From Actinomycetota bacterium (GTDB taxonomy: Bacteria; Actinomycetota; Thermoleophilia; RBG-16-64-13): a stretch of 9,184 nt of DNA. Under the pieces are notes generated by a model. The model searched no databases, was not told the DNA's origin, and saw only the letters and a program-made list of their open reading frames with translations. The stretch lies in the NCBI GenBank assembly GCA_003157225.1, contig PMIZ01000436.1, forward strand, positions 1 to 9,184. Reading direction: 5' to 3'. Made by a program: the position numbers and the translations under genes. Positions 1 to 6,511 of the stretch are shown in pieces; positions within the stretch are counted from its first letter, which is position 1; the number at the start of each line of letters is the position of its first letter.

Positions 1-1
1 C

Positions 2-292
2 TACGTGGTAGCGCTCGACGCTGAGCGCAGGGAAGTGACAGTGGGGGAGAGGGATGCCCTCGCGGTGGGGGTCGTGCACATCGACGGTGTTGTCTCACAC
101 CGGCCTCCCATGGGAACCCAGTTGTCTGTTCAGCTACGTTCGTCGGGCGAGACAGTTCCCGCCCATCTGCGCGACGCGGGGACGATCGTGCTCGAGCGAC
201 CGGCTTCGGGAGTCGCTTCGGGCCAAACCGCGGTGCTCTACGAGGGGGAACACGTGGTTCTGGCTGGAACTATCCTTGGAACAGAGGCATAG
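2..292 (+). CDS. mnmA: tRNA-specific 2-thiouridylase MnmA, C-terminal part (5' truncated by window)
   Basis: MnmA thiolates U34 of the glutamate, glutamine and lysine tRNAs in the cytoplasm, using ATP and a sulfur relay. Only the last 96 or so codons are present. The open frame runs in from the window edge (TAC at 2-4), so the GTG at position 5 is internal and not a start. The visible part matches the C-terminal beta-barrel domain of the family: a YVVALD strand, then VGERDAL, a PA-HLRDAG-type stretch, and near the end ASGQTAVLYEGEHVVLAGTI, the usual place for the family's GQ-AV-Y-G--V-GGG-I ending. The catalytic cysteines and PP-loop lie upstream, outside the window. The gene ends in TAG at 290-292, 86 bases before the next gene. 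The call rests on the pattern of the C-terminal domain alone. Confidence 0.82.
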   Translation, partial: YVVALDAERREVTVGERDALAVGVVHIDGVVSHRPPMGTQLSVQLRSSGETVPAHLRDAGTIVLERPASGVASGQTAVLYEGEHVVLAGTILGTEA

Positions 293-334
293 GACCCTCG
301 GACCCTGCCCGTGAACGGGTCGGCATAGGGCCTG

Positions 335-343
335 TGGTATAGT
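335..343 (+). promoter_or_regulatory. candidate extended -10 promoter upstream of the stress module
   Basis: The gap after mnmA contains TGGTATAGT, which fits an extended -10 element (TGn followed by TATAGT, 5 of 6 matches to TATAAT). It lies about 35 bases before the ATG at 379. No good -35 TTGACA is visible at the expected distance, and I see no clear SigB-type GTTT/GGGTAT pair. The same gap has a tandem GGACCCT repeat (292-298 and 300-306) and a short inverted repeat, CCCGT/ACGGG (308-319). Neither is followed by a T-run, so no intrinsic terminator is supported. Confidence 0.35.
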
Positions 344-378
344 TTCGACGTCTGAAGGGGCCTAGAAAGGGGCAACAG

Positions 379-753
379 ATGGACTGGGATGCCGGCTCGA
401 TCATGAGGATAGCCATCGGCTTCTTCTTTGTGCTTTTCGGCGTGGGGGTGGCATTCGCACTGTTCCGGCTGGCTTCGGTCTTCAAGCGACTGGCCAGCAT
501 ACTGTCCGATGCCAATACCCAGGTGCTTCCCTTGTTGACACGGGTCGAGGGCACGCTTGACGGCGTGAATGCCGAACTGGGGAAGGTGGACCAGATCACG
601 GGTTCGGTCGCGGAGATCGTCAGGACCGCCGAGGTCGCCACGACGGCGGTTCACAGCGCGGTCGCGAAGCCGATTCAGAAGGTGGCCGGCTTGGCCGCGG
701 GAGTCAGCACGGGCATACGGTCATTTGTTAGTCGAACAAGGAAGGGGAACTGA
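379..753 (+). CDS. DUF948 (YtxG-like) membrane protein
   Basis: A 124-residue protein with one N-terminal membrane segment (about residues 10-31, rich in F, V, L, G and A). A mostly helical tail follows, containing the LLTRVEGTLDGVNAELGKVDQITGSV-type heptad region typical of DUF948 proteins. The C-terminus is basic (RTRKGN). It probably sits in the cytoplasmic membrane with the coiled-coil tail in one compartment; its molecular function is unknown. The ATG at 379 has a good Shine-Dalgarno, AAAGGGG at 366-372. The stop TGA (751-753) overlaps the next ATG by one base, so translation of the two is probably coupled. In Bacillus subtilis, ytxG and ytxH are neighbours under general-stress control, and the same pairing here with a SigB-type sigma gene downstream supports a stress or envelope role. 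Family assignment is from pattern, not a search. Confidence 0.75.
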   Translation: MDWDAGSIMRIAIGFFFVLFGVGVAFALFRLASVFKRLASILSDANTQVLPLLTRVEGTLDGVNAELGKVDQITGSVAEIVRTAEVATTAVHSAVAKPIQKVAGLAAGVSTGIRSFVSRTRKGN

Positions 754-1001
754 TGGCAGCGTTTCGATCTCTGTTCATTCTCGCGGCGGGGGCGGCGATC
801 GGCGGAGCAGCGATCATTGCGTACAGGGTGTCGCAAGAGACGGGCAAACCATTTCAGGAGGCCCTCTCCGACGTTCCGGCCGAAGCCCAGGTACTTTTCG
901 CCGATCTCAAGAACAGAGCTACTGAAGCCATCCAACGGGGACGCGACACGTATGTCGACAAGCAAGAGGAGATGGCGGACGACATGCAGACCGCCTGTTA
1001 G
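753..1001 (+). CDS. YtxH-like small membrane protein
   Basis: An 82-residue protein with a glycine- and alanine-rich hydrophobic segment at about residues 6-22 (small residues around AAGAAIGGAAIIAY). A charged helical tail follows (AEAQVLFADLKNRATEAIQRG and onward), the usual YtxH/gas-vesicle-GvpP-like layout. Function is unknown; members are often stress-induced membrane-associated proteins. The ATG at 753 has a strong Shine-Dalgarno (AAGGAAGGGG, 738-747) inside the end of the upstream gene. The gene ends in TAG at 999-1001. The reading frame after that TAG stays open straight into the next gene, so TAG is the only stop between them. It is unclear whether the protein truly ends at Cys82 or whether homologs continue further. 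Confidence 0.68.
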   Translation: MAAFRSLFILAAGAAIGGAAIIAYRVSQETGKPFQEALSDVPAEAQVLFADLKNRATEAIQRGRDTYVDKQEEMADDMQTAC

Positions 1002-1028
1002 CTCGCCAAGGGTGGCAGCCTTCTTGTT

Positions 1029-1433
1029 TTGAGTGATTCTCACGACATAGTCGTCCTCAGCATCCCGCGAGGTGTCCACGTTCTGCCGGTGATGCGCGTG
1101 CTCATCGGCGGAGTGGCATCGCACTATGGGCTCGCGCTCGATAGCCTCGACGATCTGCAGTTGGCTGTCGAAACGCTCCTCGCCGAGGAGCCGCGCAGCG
1201 GTTGCGATCTGCGCCTGGAGCTTCGGGGCCGCACCGACCGGCTCTCTGTGTGTCTGCACGGTCTGTCCAATCAGAGCGTCAAGGCGGCGCTTGTCGCCGC
1301 CGGACCTTTTCAACCCTGCGCCGGGTGTCTTCTGGACGTGCGACTTCTCCTGTCGTCCTTGGTAGGCGAGTACCAAGTCCGGGAAGGCACCGCCGAGTCC
1401 TACTCGGTCGAGATGGAGAAGCGGGCCTCGTAA
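1029..1433 (+). CDS. RsbW/SpoIIAB-like anti-sigma regulator, apparently degenerate
   Basis: A 134-residue protein placed directly before a SigB/SigF-type sigma gene, the usual position of an anti-sigma factor. The N-terminal half follows the HATPase (GHKL) pattern of RsbW-type proteins: a beta strand with an S-I-P motif (11-13), an R-at-23 helix (PVMRVLIGGVASHYG), then LDSLDDLQLAVETLLAEE (37-54), where the N-box helix belongs. The expected E-x3-N is not there: Glu48 is present but residue 52 is Ala, and I find no D-x-G-x-G loop in the C-terminal half. ATP binding is therefore doubtful. The C-terminal half holds a cysteine pair (CAGC, near residues 98-101). The start is a TTG at 1029 preceded by AAGGGTGG (1009-1016) at a long 12-base spacing; no better start exists in frame. 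The stop TAA abuts the sigma gene. It may act as an anti-sigma or other binding partner; this is inferred from fold pattern and position. Confidence 0.55.
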   Translation: MSDSHDIVVLSIPRGVHVLPVMRVLIGGVASHYGLALDSLDDLQLAVETLLAEEPRSGCDLRLELRGRTDRLSVCLHGLSNQSVKAALVAAGPFQPCAGCLLDVRLLLSSLVGEYQVREGTAESYSVEMEKRAS

Positions 1434-2276
1434 GTGTCTGTTGAGCCAGCGAAAGGGCAGAGTCAATCGATGGCCCGCTCCACTTCCTATGCCGAGCGAC
1501 CTGGAGCCCTATCTGAACGGGAGCTGCTGCTTCGCGTCAAGGACGGCCAGGCCGCCGCGCGTGAAGAGCTGATCACTCGCTATCTTCCACTGGTGAAGAG
1601 CCTGGCCAGGCGCTTCGCCTCCCGCGGGCAGCCCGTCGAGGATCTCATCCAGGTAGGCTCGATCGGTCTCATCAAGGCGATAGACCGGTTTGATCTCAAT
1701 CGTGGCGTCGAGTTGTCGACCTACGCGACGCCCACCATCATGGGCGAGATCAAACGCTATTTCCGCGACAAAGGCTGGGCGGTGAAAGTGCCCAGGGCGC
1801 TGCAGGACCTCAACGTGCGTCTCAATAGGGTGATCGAACAGCTGACCGTGGAACTTCATCGTTCGCCCACGATCGCCGAATTGGCAGCTGCGACCTCGGT
1901 GAGCGAAGAGGAGGTCGTGGAGGCGCTCGAGAGCGGACGGGCTTATAGCTCGGTCTCGCTCTTCTCAGGAGGGGCCAACGACGACGACGAGTCCATGGAG
2001 TTGCTCGATTGTCTCGGCAGCGAAGAGTCGGCGTACGAAGTGGTCGAACAACGCCGGTTCCTCGCTCCGGCCATGTCGCGACTCAATCCTCGTGAGCGGC
2101 TCATCCTGCATCTGCGCTTCTTTGAAGGAATGACTCAGACTCAGGTGGCTGCACGCGTCGGCATCTCCCAGATGCACGTCTCGCGGCTGATCAGGAAATC
2201 AATAGACAGCCTGCGCCAATACATGGCGGAAGACGACACACTGGCGGGAAGCGCCGGGGAGAGAGACGAGGTCTGA
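1434..2276 (+). CDS. SigB/SigF/SigG-family RNA polymerase sigma factor
   Basis: An alternative sigma factor of the sigma-70 group 3 type. It directs RNA polymerase to a stress or developmental regulon. Region 2 spans about residues 35-115 with YLPLVKSLARRF, the VEDLIQVGSIGLIKAIDRFD core-binding stretch, STYATPTIMGEIKR and FRDKGW. VPRALQDLN begins near residue 119, region 3 follows to about 175 with SPTIAELAAATSVSEEEV, and region 4 starts at LNPRERL (217) with a helix-turn-helix in TQTQVAARVGISQMHVSRLI (about 234-253). The 280-residue length is close to the family norm. GTG at 1434 directly follows the upstream TAA; an in-frame ATG at 1470 (preceded by AAAGGG at 1452-1457) is an alternative that would remove twelve residues. 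Three bases separate the stop from alaS. I do not choose between sigB, sigF and sigG names. Confidence 0.9.
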   Translation: MSVEPAKGQSQSMARSTSYAERPGALSERELLLRVKDGQAAAREELITRYLPLVKSLARRFASRGQPVEDLIQVGSIGLIKAIDRFDLNRGVELSTYATPTIMGEIKRYFRDKGWAVKVPRALQDLNVRLNRVIEQLTVELHRSPTIAELAAATSVSEEEVVEALESGRAYSSVSLFSGGANDDDESMELLDCLGSEESAYEVVEQRRFLAPAMSRLNPRERLILHLRFFEGMTQTQVAARVGISQMHVSRLIRKSIDSLRQYMAEDDTLAGSAGERDEV

Positions 2277-2279
2277 CCA

Positions 2280-4895
2280 GTGAAGACCGCCGAATTGCGG
2301 AAGTTGTACTTGGACTACTTCCTGGAGCGAGGGCACATGTTGATTCCCAGTGCCTCGCTGGTGCCCTACAAGGACCCTTCGGTTCTGCTCACGACTGCCG
2401 GGATGCAGCAGTTCAAGCCGTACTTCATGGGATTGTCCGAGCCGCCGGCCAAGCGTCTCACGAGCGTTCAGAAGTGCTTCCGCACATCGGACATCGACAA
2501 GGTGGGGCTCACTGCTCGCCACTGCACGTTCTTCGAGATGCTGGGCAACTTTTCTATCGGCGACTACTTCAAAGAGGGCGCCATCCGCTTTGCCTGGGAG
2601 TTCTCTCTGGACTACCTCAAGCTCGATCGGGAACGCCTCTGGATCTCGTACTTCGAAGGCGATGAAGCCATCGAGGCCGACACCGAGGCCGTAGAATACT
2701 GGGTCGCACTTGGGGTGCCTCGGGAGCGCATGGTGGGATTGCCGCGAAGCGCCAATTTCTGGGGCCCGGTCGGCCCAAGCGGGCCCTGCGGCCCCTGTTC
2801 CGAGCTCTACTATGACCGCGGACCGGAGTATGGATGCTCCGATCCGCACTGCCGGCCTGGTTGCGACTGCGATCGCTATGTGGAGTACTGGAACCTCGTC
2901 TTCACTGGCTACAACATGGACGAAGAGCACAGACTCACACCTCTTCCCGCCCAGAATATCGATACCGGGATGGGTTTGGAACGAATCGCGGCGCTCAAGC
3001 AGGGAGTCTCCTCGGTGTTTCTCACCGACACCTTCAAACCCCTCATAGAGCTCGGCGAGGACGTTTCCGGGAAACCCTTCGGCCAGGATCCCAAGGTCGA
3101 CGTCGCCCTGCGCGTGTTGGCCGATCACGCCCGGGCCATGGCCTTTCTCGTCGCCGACGGTGTCCTTCCGAGCAACGAGGGTCGGGGCTACGTGCTGCGC
3201 CGGGTCATTCGCAGGGCGGCCCGCTTCAGCCGTTCCGTGGGAATGGAACCGCCATTCTTGGAGCGTTTCGCCGAGCGAGCCATCCAGCTGATGGGCGCCG
3301 CCTATCCGGAACTGGTCGAACGCCGCGAGAGCATCCTGCGCGTGGCCCGCACCGAGGAGCATCGCTTCAATCGGACGCTCGACCAGGGGCTGGTGTTGGT
3401 CGAGGAAGCCATCGCCAGAGCCGCGGCTGAAGACAGCAGTCAGTTCCCGGGTTCGGTGGCCTTCCTGCTCCACGATACCTATGGTTTCCCCATCGAAGTG
3501 ACGCGAGAGATAGTCGAGGAACGCGGCCTAGTGCTGGAGGCGGCGGGATTCGAGACCGCGATGCAGGACCAGCGCAAACGCGCGCGACGAGCTCAGAAGG
3601 GGGGAGACTCCTTGCAGGAGAGCATCGTGCGGTTCGCGCGAGACACGGCGCACTCGACCGAGTTCAAGGGCTACGAGCGAGAAGACCTCTATACCGTGGT
3701 GGAGAATGTCGAGAGCTTCTCCGACGGACGTGTGCTCCTCGCATTGAGGGAGAGTCCCTTCTATGCTGAAATGGGTGGTCAGGTCGCCGACAAAGGCATC
3801 ATCGAATCCGAGGATGGCAAGGCTTCGGTCGCGGATGTTCAGCAGCAAGGACAAGTACAGGTTGTCGTCGCCCAACTTGTGTTCGGCCAGATAGAAGCCG
3901 GCACCCGGGTGAAGGCTGCGCTGTCCTCCTCCTACCGTCACGACATCGCGGCCAACCACACCGCGACCCACTTGCTGCACTACGCCCTTCGCGCCCGGCT
4001 GGGGAAGGACGTGACTCAGGCCGGCTCGGCGGTGCGGGCAGACAAGTTCCGCTTTGATTTTGCTTATCATGCGCCATTGGGCGCCGGTCGCTTGAGCGAG
4101 ATCGAGGAGTTGGTGAACCGGCGCATCGTCGAGAATCATCCGGTGCGCACTTTTGTCACTAGCTTGGAGCACGCCAAGGACCTAGGCGCAATGGCCCTTT
4201 TCGGCGAGAAGTACGACGACTTCGTGCGGGTGGTCGAAATAGACGACTTCAGCCGGGAGCTGTGCGGGGGCACTCACGTTGGGGCGACAAGCGAGCTAGG
4301 TCTCTTCAAGGTCCTCTCCGAAGGCAGTGTGGGGGCCAACGTGCGCAGGATCGAGGCTGTGACAGGCCGGGCAGCCGTAGCCTACTACCGGAAGCGCGAC
4401 CAAGTCGCGAGTGAAGCCGCCTCGATCCTCGGCAGCACCGACGAGGAACTGCTGCACTCACTTGGCAAGTTGCAGAGCCACGCCGCGTCGCTGGAGGCGG
4501 AGATACGTGGCTTCGTCTCCGAATCTGCCAGGGATGCCGTCCAGGCGTTGGCCACACAAGCGGCGCCGCATAACGGGGTGCGCGTGGTGGCTCAGGTGGT
4601 GGAAGCGCGCGACATGGACCACCTGCTTTCGCTTGTGGATCAGGTGCGTGACCGCATTCAGCCTGCCGTGGTCGTGCTGGGAGCCGAGGTGCAAGGTAAG
4701 GGCGTGCTGGTGGTCAGCGCCAGCTCGGGGCTAGACAGGGTCAATGCCGGCCAAATAGTGAAGGCCTCGGCCGGTAGGTTCGGCGGAGGAGGCGGAGGGA
4801 CTGCACAGTTGGGACGTGGGGGTGGAGACCCTGCCCGGCTGACCGAAGCCGTGGCTGCCGCCAGAGATGCTGCCGTGGCCGGGCTAGGCGCGTGA
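2280..4895 (+). CDS. alaS: alanyl-tRNA synthetase
   Basis: Class II aminoacyl-tRNA synthetase, 871 residues as usual for bacterial AlaS. It charges tRNA-Ala in the cytoplasm and clears mis-charged Ser- or Gly-tRNA-Ala. Visible landmarks: TSVQKCFRTSD with Arg68 and FFEMLGNFSIGDYF from residue 84 (motif 2 region), GRGYVLRRVIRRA from residue 301, the editing-site zinc ligands HTATH (His560, His564) and CGGTH (Cys662, His666), and a glycine-rich run followed by GRGGGDPARL at the C-terminal C-Ala domain. A cysteine-rich insertion (Cys186, 191, 195, 197) before the YWNLVFTGYN stretch is common in bacterial AlaS. The GTG start has GACGAGG (2265-2271) eight bases upstream. It is three bases from the sigma gene and abuts ruvX, so the three are probably cotranscribed. 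I see nothing truncated. Confidence 0.97.
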   Translation: MKTAELRKLYLDYFLERGHMLIPSASLVPYKDPSVLLTTAGMQQFKPYFMGLSEPPAKRLTSVQKCFRTSDIDKVGLTARHCTFFEMLGNFSIGDYFKEGAIRFAWEFSLDYLKLDRERLWISYFEGDEAIEADTEAVEYWVALGVPRERMVGLPRSANFWGPVGPSGPCGPCSELYYDRGPEYGCSDPHCRPGCDCDRYVEYWNLVFTGYNMDEEHRLTPLPAQNIDTGMGLERIAALKQGVSSVFLTDTFKPLIELGEDVSGKPFGQDPKVDVALRVLADHARAMAFLVADGVLPSNEGRGYVLRRVIRRAARFSRSVGMEPPFLERFAERAIQLMGAAYPELVERRESILRVARTEEHRFNRTLDQGLVLVEEAIARAAAEDSSQFPGSVAFLLHDTYGFPIEVTREIVEERGLVLEAAGFETAMQDQRKRARRAQKGGDSLQESIVRFARDTAHSTEFKGYEREDLYTVVENVESFSDGRVLLALRESPFYAEMGGQVADKGIIESEDGKASVADVQQQGQVQVVVAQLVFGQIEAGTRVKAALSSSYRHDIAANHTATHLLHYALRARLGKDVTQAGSAVRADKFRFDFAYHAPLGAGRLSEIEELVNRRIVENHPVRTFVTSLEHAKDLGAMALFGEKYDDFVRVVEIDDFSRELCGGTHVGATSELGLFKVLSEGSVGANVRRIEAVTGRAAVAYYRKRDQVASEAASILGSTDEELLHSLGKLQSHAASLEAEIRGFVSESARDAVQALATQAAPHNGVRVVAQVVEARDMDHLLSLVDQVRDRIQPAVVVLGAEVQGKGVLVVSASSGLDRVNAGQIVKASAGRFGGGGGGTAQLGRGGGDPARLTEAVAAARDAAVAGLGA

Positions 4896-5300
4896 ATGCG
4901 GGTCTTGGGGGTAGACTATGGCAGCAGTCGCACGGGGCTGGCGCTGTCAGACCCGCTGGCTATCACGTGCAGTCCCTTGACGACGCTCACCGAGAAGGAC
5001 GACGAGCGTCTCATCGCCGCGATCGTCCAAACGGCCAGGGAGCAGCAAGTGCACACGATAGTGGTAGGACTGCCTCGCCCCCTGTCAGGCGGAACCAATC
5101 GTCAATCGGAGAGCGCGACCGCATTCAAGGATCGGCTTGAGCGTGTGGCCGGAGTGCCTGTCGTGATGTGCGACGAACGCTTCACGTCTAAACTAGCGGA
5201 GCGAGGCCAACGGAAGTCGAGCGGGCGAGACGCCGTAGCGGCGTGCTACATGTTGCAGAGCTTTCTGGATTCGTGCACCAACATGACGGAGGACGCATAG
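4896..5300 (+). CDS. ruvX: RuvX/YqgF-family RNase H-like protein, 16S rRNA 5'-end maturation
   Basis: A 134-residue YqgF-fold protein (RNase H-like). The family is linked to maturation of the 5' end of 16S rRNA and was formerly named a putative Holliday junction resolvase. Conserved acidic sites are visible: VLGVDYG with Asp7 at the N-terminus, VVGLPRPLSGG in the middle, the DERFTS motif starting at Asp93, and GRDAVAACYMLQSFLD with Asp112 near the end. Between DERFTS and Asp112 the protein appears shorter than many homologs, which carry about ten more residues there. The ATG directly follows the alaS TGA, a classic neighbour pairing. The stop at 5298-5300 is followed after four bases by mltG. 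Cytoplasmic. Confidence 0.92.
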   Translation: MRVLGVDYGSSRTGLALSDPLAITCSPLTTLTEKDDERLIAAIVQTAREQQVHTIVVGLPRPLSGGTNRQSESATAFKDRLERVAGVPVVMCDERFTSKLAERGQRKSSGRDAVAACYMLQSFLDSCTNMTEDA

Positions 5301-5304
5301 GCTC

Positions 5305-6414
5305 ATGGACGGCAGGAAGCCCAAACCAGGTCACACCGAGGGAGCGTGGGGCAAGAGACGCGGCCGAAAGCGGCGCTGGCCCACCCGATTCGTGGTCGTC
5401 GGCGGGTTCATCATCTTCATCCTGGTAGTAGCGTTTCTGGCCGACAAGGGCTGGAACTGGTTCAACGAACGGTCGGGCTCGACCACGACCACTCTGGCCA
5501 CTCACGTCACCGTGGAGGTAGTGATCAGTCAGGGTATGTCTGCCACGGCAATAGGGCAGGTGCTTCAGGACAAAGGCATCATCGATTCCTCCAGCAGTTT
5601 CGTGGATCTGGTGAAGTCACGAGGCAGCCAGAACGCCCTTCGGCCCGGCAAGTACGACTTCTACAAGGGAGAGAAGCCACTCGAGGTGGTGGACATGCTG
5701 GAGACAGGCGCGGGAGTGCCCAGCTTCAAGGTCACCATCCCTGAGGGTCTAGCGGTGGATCAGATCGGCGACCGGCTCACCAAGGACAACACCATGGATG
5801 GCGCGGCGTACAAGAATCTCGCCGGCAAGCCGAAGCAGTTCGAACTCCCCGATATCGGCGGGAAGACAGCGAATGTGACCATACTTGAGGGTCTGCTCTT
5901 CCCGAGCACGTACTACCTGATCAAGGGCCAGGGCCCGACGGAGTTGATCGGTGCCCAGCTCGCCGCCTTCGCGACCAAGACCGCCTCGCTTCCATGGCAG
6001 AAGGCGGCCACTCTGGGAGTCACTACCTACCAGATCGTAATCATCGCTTCCCTCATCGAGAAGGAGGCCAGCGTGGCCGATGAGCGGGCCCAGATCGCCG
6101 CGGTCATCTACAACCGGCTCAAGGCGGGCATGACTCTGGGCATCGACGCAACGGTGCGGTATGCGGTGGGCAAGTGGACCGAGCCGCTTACCGATGCCGA
6201 CCTGGCGGTCGATTCGCCCTATAACACGCGGGTGGTGAAGGGACTGCCACCCACGCCTATCTCCAACCCGGGAGTTGCCGCCTTGCGAGCGGCCCTTGAA
6301 CCCGCGGCGGTCGACTATCTCTACTACGTCCTCAAGGACAAGCAGGGCCACCACTTTTTTACGGCCTCCTACGACGAGTTCCTGAAAGCGAAGAATAGCG
6401 CGCCCGCCCAGTAG
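5305..6414 (+). CDS. mltG: endolytic transglycosylase MltG (YceG-like)
   Basis: MltG cleaves nascent peptidoglycan strands inside the chain and is anchored in the cytoplasmic membrane. This 369-residue protein begins with a basic cytoplasmic segment (RKPKPGH and KRRGRKRRW), then one membrane segment at about residues 29-46 (VVVGGFIIFILVVAFL). A LysM-like domain follows with VVISQGMSATAIGQVLQDKG. The catalytic YceG domain contains IIASLIEKEA with Glu252 in the position of the family's catalytic glutamate, YNRLKAGMTLGIDATVRY, DSPYNTR and GLPPTPISNPG. The ATG at 5305 is four bases after the ruvX stop, with GGAGG at 5288-5292. The neighbourhood (alaS-ruvX-mltG-aroE) is a familiar actinobacterial order. 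The gene appears intact. Confidence 0.95.
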   Translation: MDGRKPKPGHTEGAWGKRRGRKRRWPTRFVVVGGFIIFILVVAFLADKGWNWFNERSGSTTTTLATHVTVEVVISQGMSATAIGQVLQDKGIIDSSSSFVDLVKSRGSQNALRPGKYDFYKGEKPLEVVDMLETGAGVPSFKVTIPEGLAVDQIGDRLTKDNTMDGAAYKNLAGKPKQFELPDIGGKTANVTILEGLLFPSTYYLIKGQGPTELIGAQLAAFATKTASLPWQKAATLGVTTYQIVIIASLIEKEASVADERAQIAAVIYNRLKAGMTLGIDATVRYAVGKWTEPLTDADLAVDSPYNTRVVKGLPPTPISNPGVAALRAALEPAAVDYLYYVLKDKQGHHFFTASYDEFLKAKNSAPAQ

Positions 6415-6423
6415 ACGACTGCC

Positions 6424-6444
6424 TGCCAAGCTCCATCCTTGGCA
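6424..6444 (+). terminator. perfect 7-bp hairpin between mltG and aroE
   Basis: TGCCAAG at 6424-6430 and its exact reverse complement CTTGGCA at 6438-6444 are separated by a 7-base loop. It begins ten bases after the mltG stop, in the 97-base gap. There is no T-run after the stem, so it is not a standard intrinsic terminator. It could instead weaken readthrough, stabilise the upstream mRNA, or be a protein site. Confidence that it has a role is low; the repeat itself is certain. Confidence 0.4.
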
Positions 6445-6451
6445 CTAGTGC
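6442..6451. repeat. 10-bp perfect palindrome upstream of aroE
   Basis: GCACTAGTGC reads the same on both strands and overlaps the 3' arm of the adjacent hairpin by three bases. A second palindrome (GTGCAC, 6448-6453) shares its last bases. The stretch lies about 60 bases before the aroE ATG, where a repressor or activator could bind. No promoter with good -35 and -10 boxes is visible beside it; TTGGCA at 6439-6444 resembles a -35 but has no fitting -10. Confidence 0.3.
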
Positions 6452-6511
6452 ACTCCGCCCCGGTCCGCGGTAGTCTGCTTCGTGTAGAGCGATGAGCGCG
6501 GAGGTAGCTGC

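Noticed and set aside
308..319. Short inverted repeat after mnmA as an intrinsic terminator.
   Set aside because: The stem is only five base pairs around a two-base centre and there is no T-run after it.
675..1466. A 263-codon open frame on the - strand across the stress module.
   Set aside because: It lies opposite the YtxH-like and anti-sigma-like genes, whose strand agrees with all neighbours and whose starts are spaced as an operon. No family pattern is seen in the antisense product.
2835..2870. Cysteine-rich insertion in AlaS, considered as an unusual zinc site.
   Set aside because: A similar C-x4-C-x3-C-x-C insertion is common in bacterial AlaS, so it is not novel here.
2199..3473. 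A long open frame of 424 codons on the - strand.
   Set aside because: It lies opposite alaS, which has clear family motifs on the + strand. Long antisense frames are expected in GC-rich codon usage, and its product shows no recognisable domain.
4777..4830. Glycine-rich run near the end of AlaS, considered as a repeat expansion.
   Set aside because: Glycine-rich stretches at this position are a normal feature of the AlaS C-Ala domain.
5749..6429. A 226-codon open frame on the - strand opposite mltG.
   Set aside because: mltG motifs are unambiguous on the + strand; this is a codon-usage shadow.
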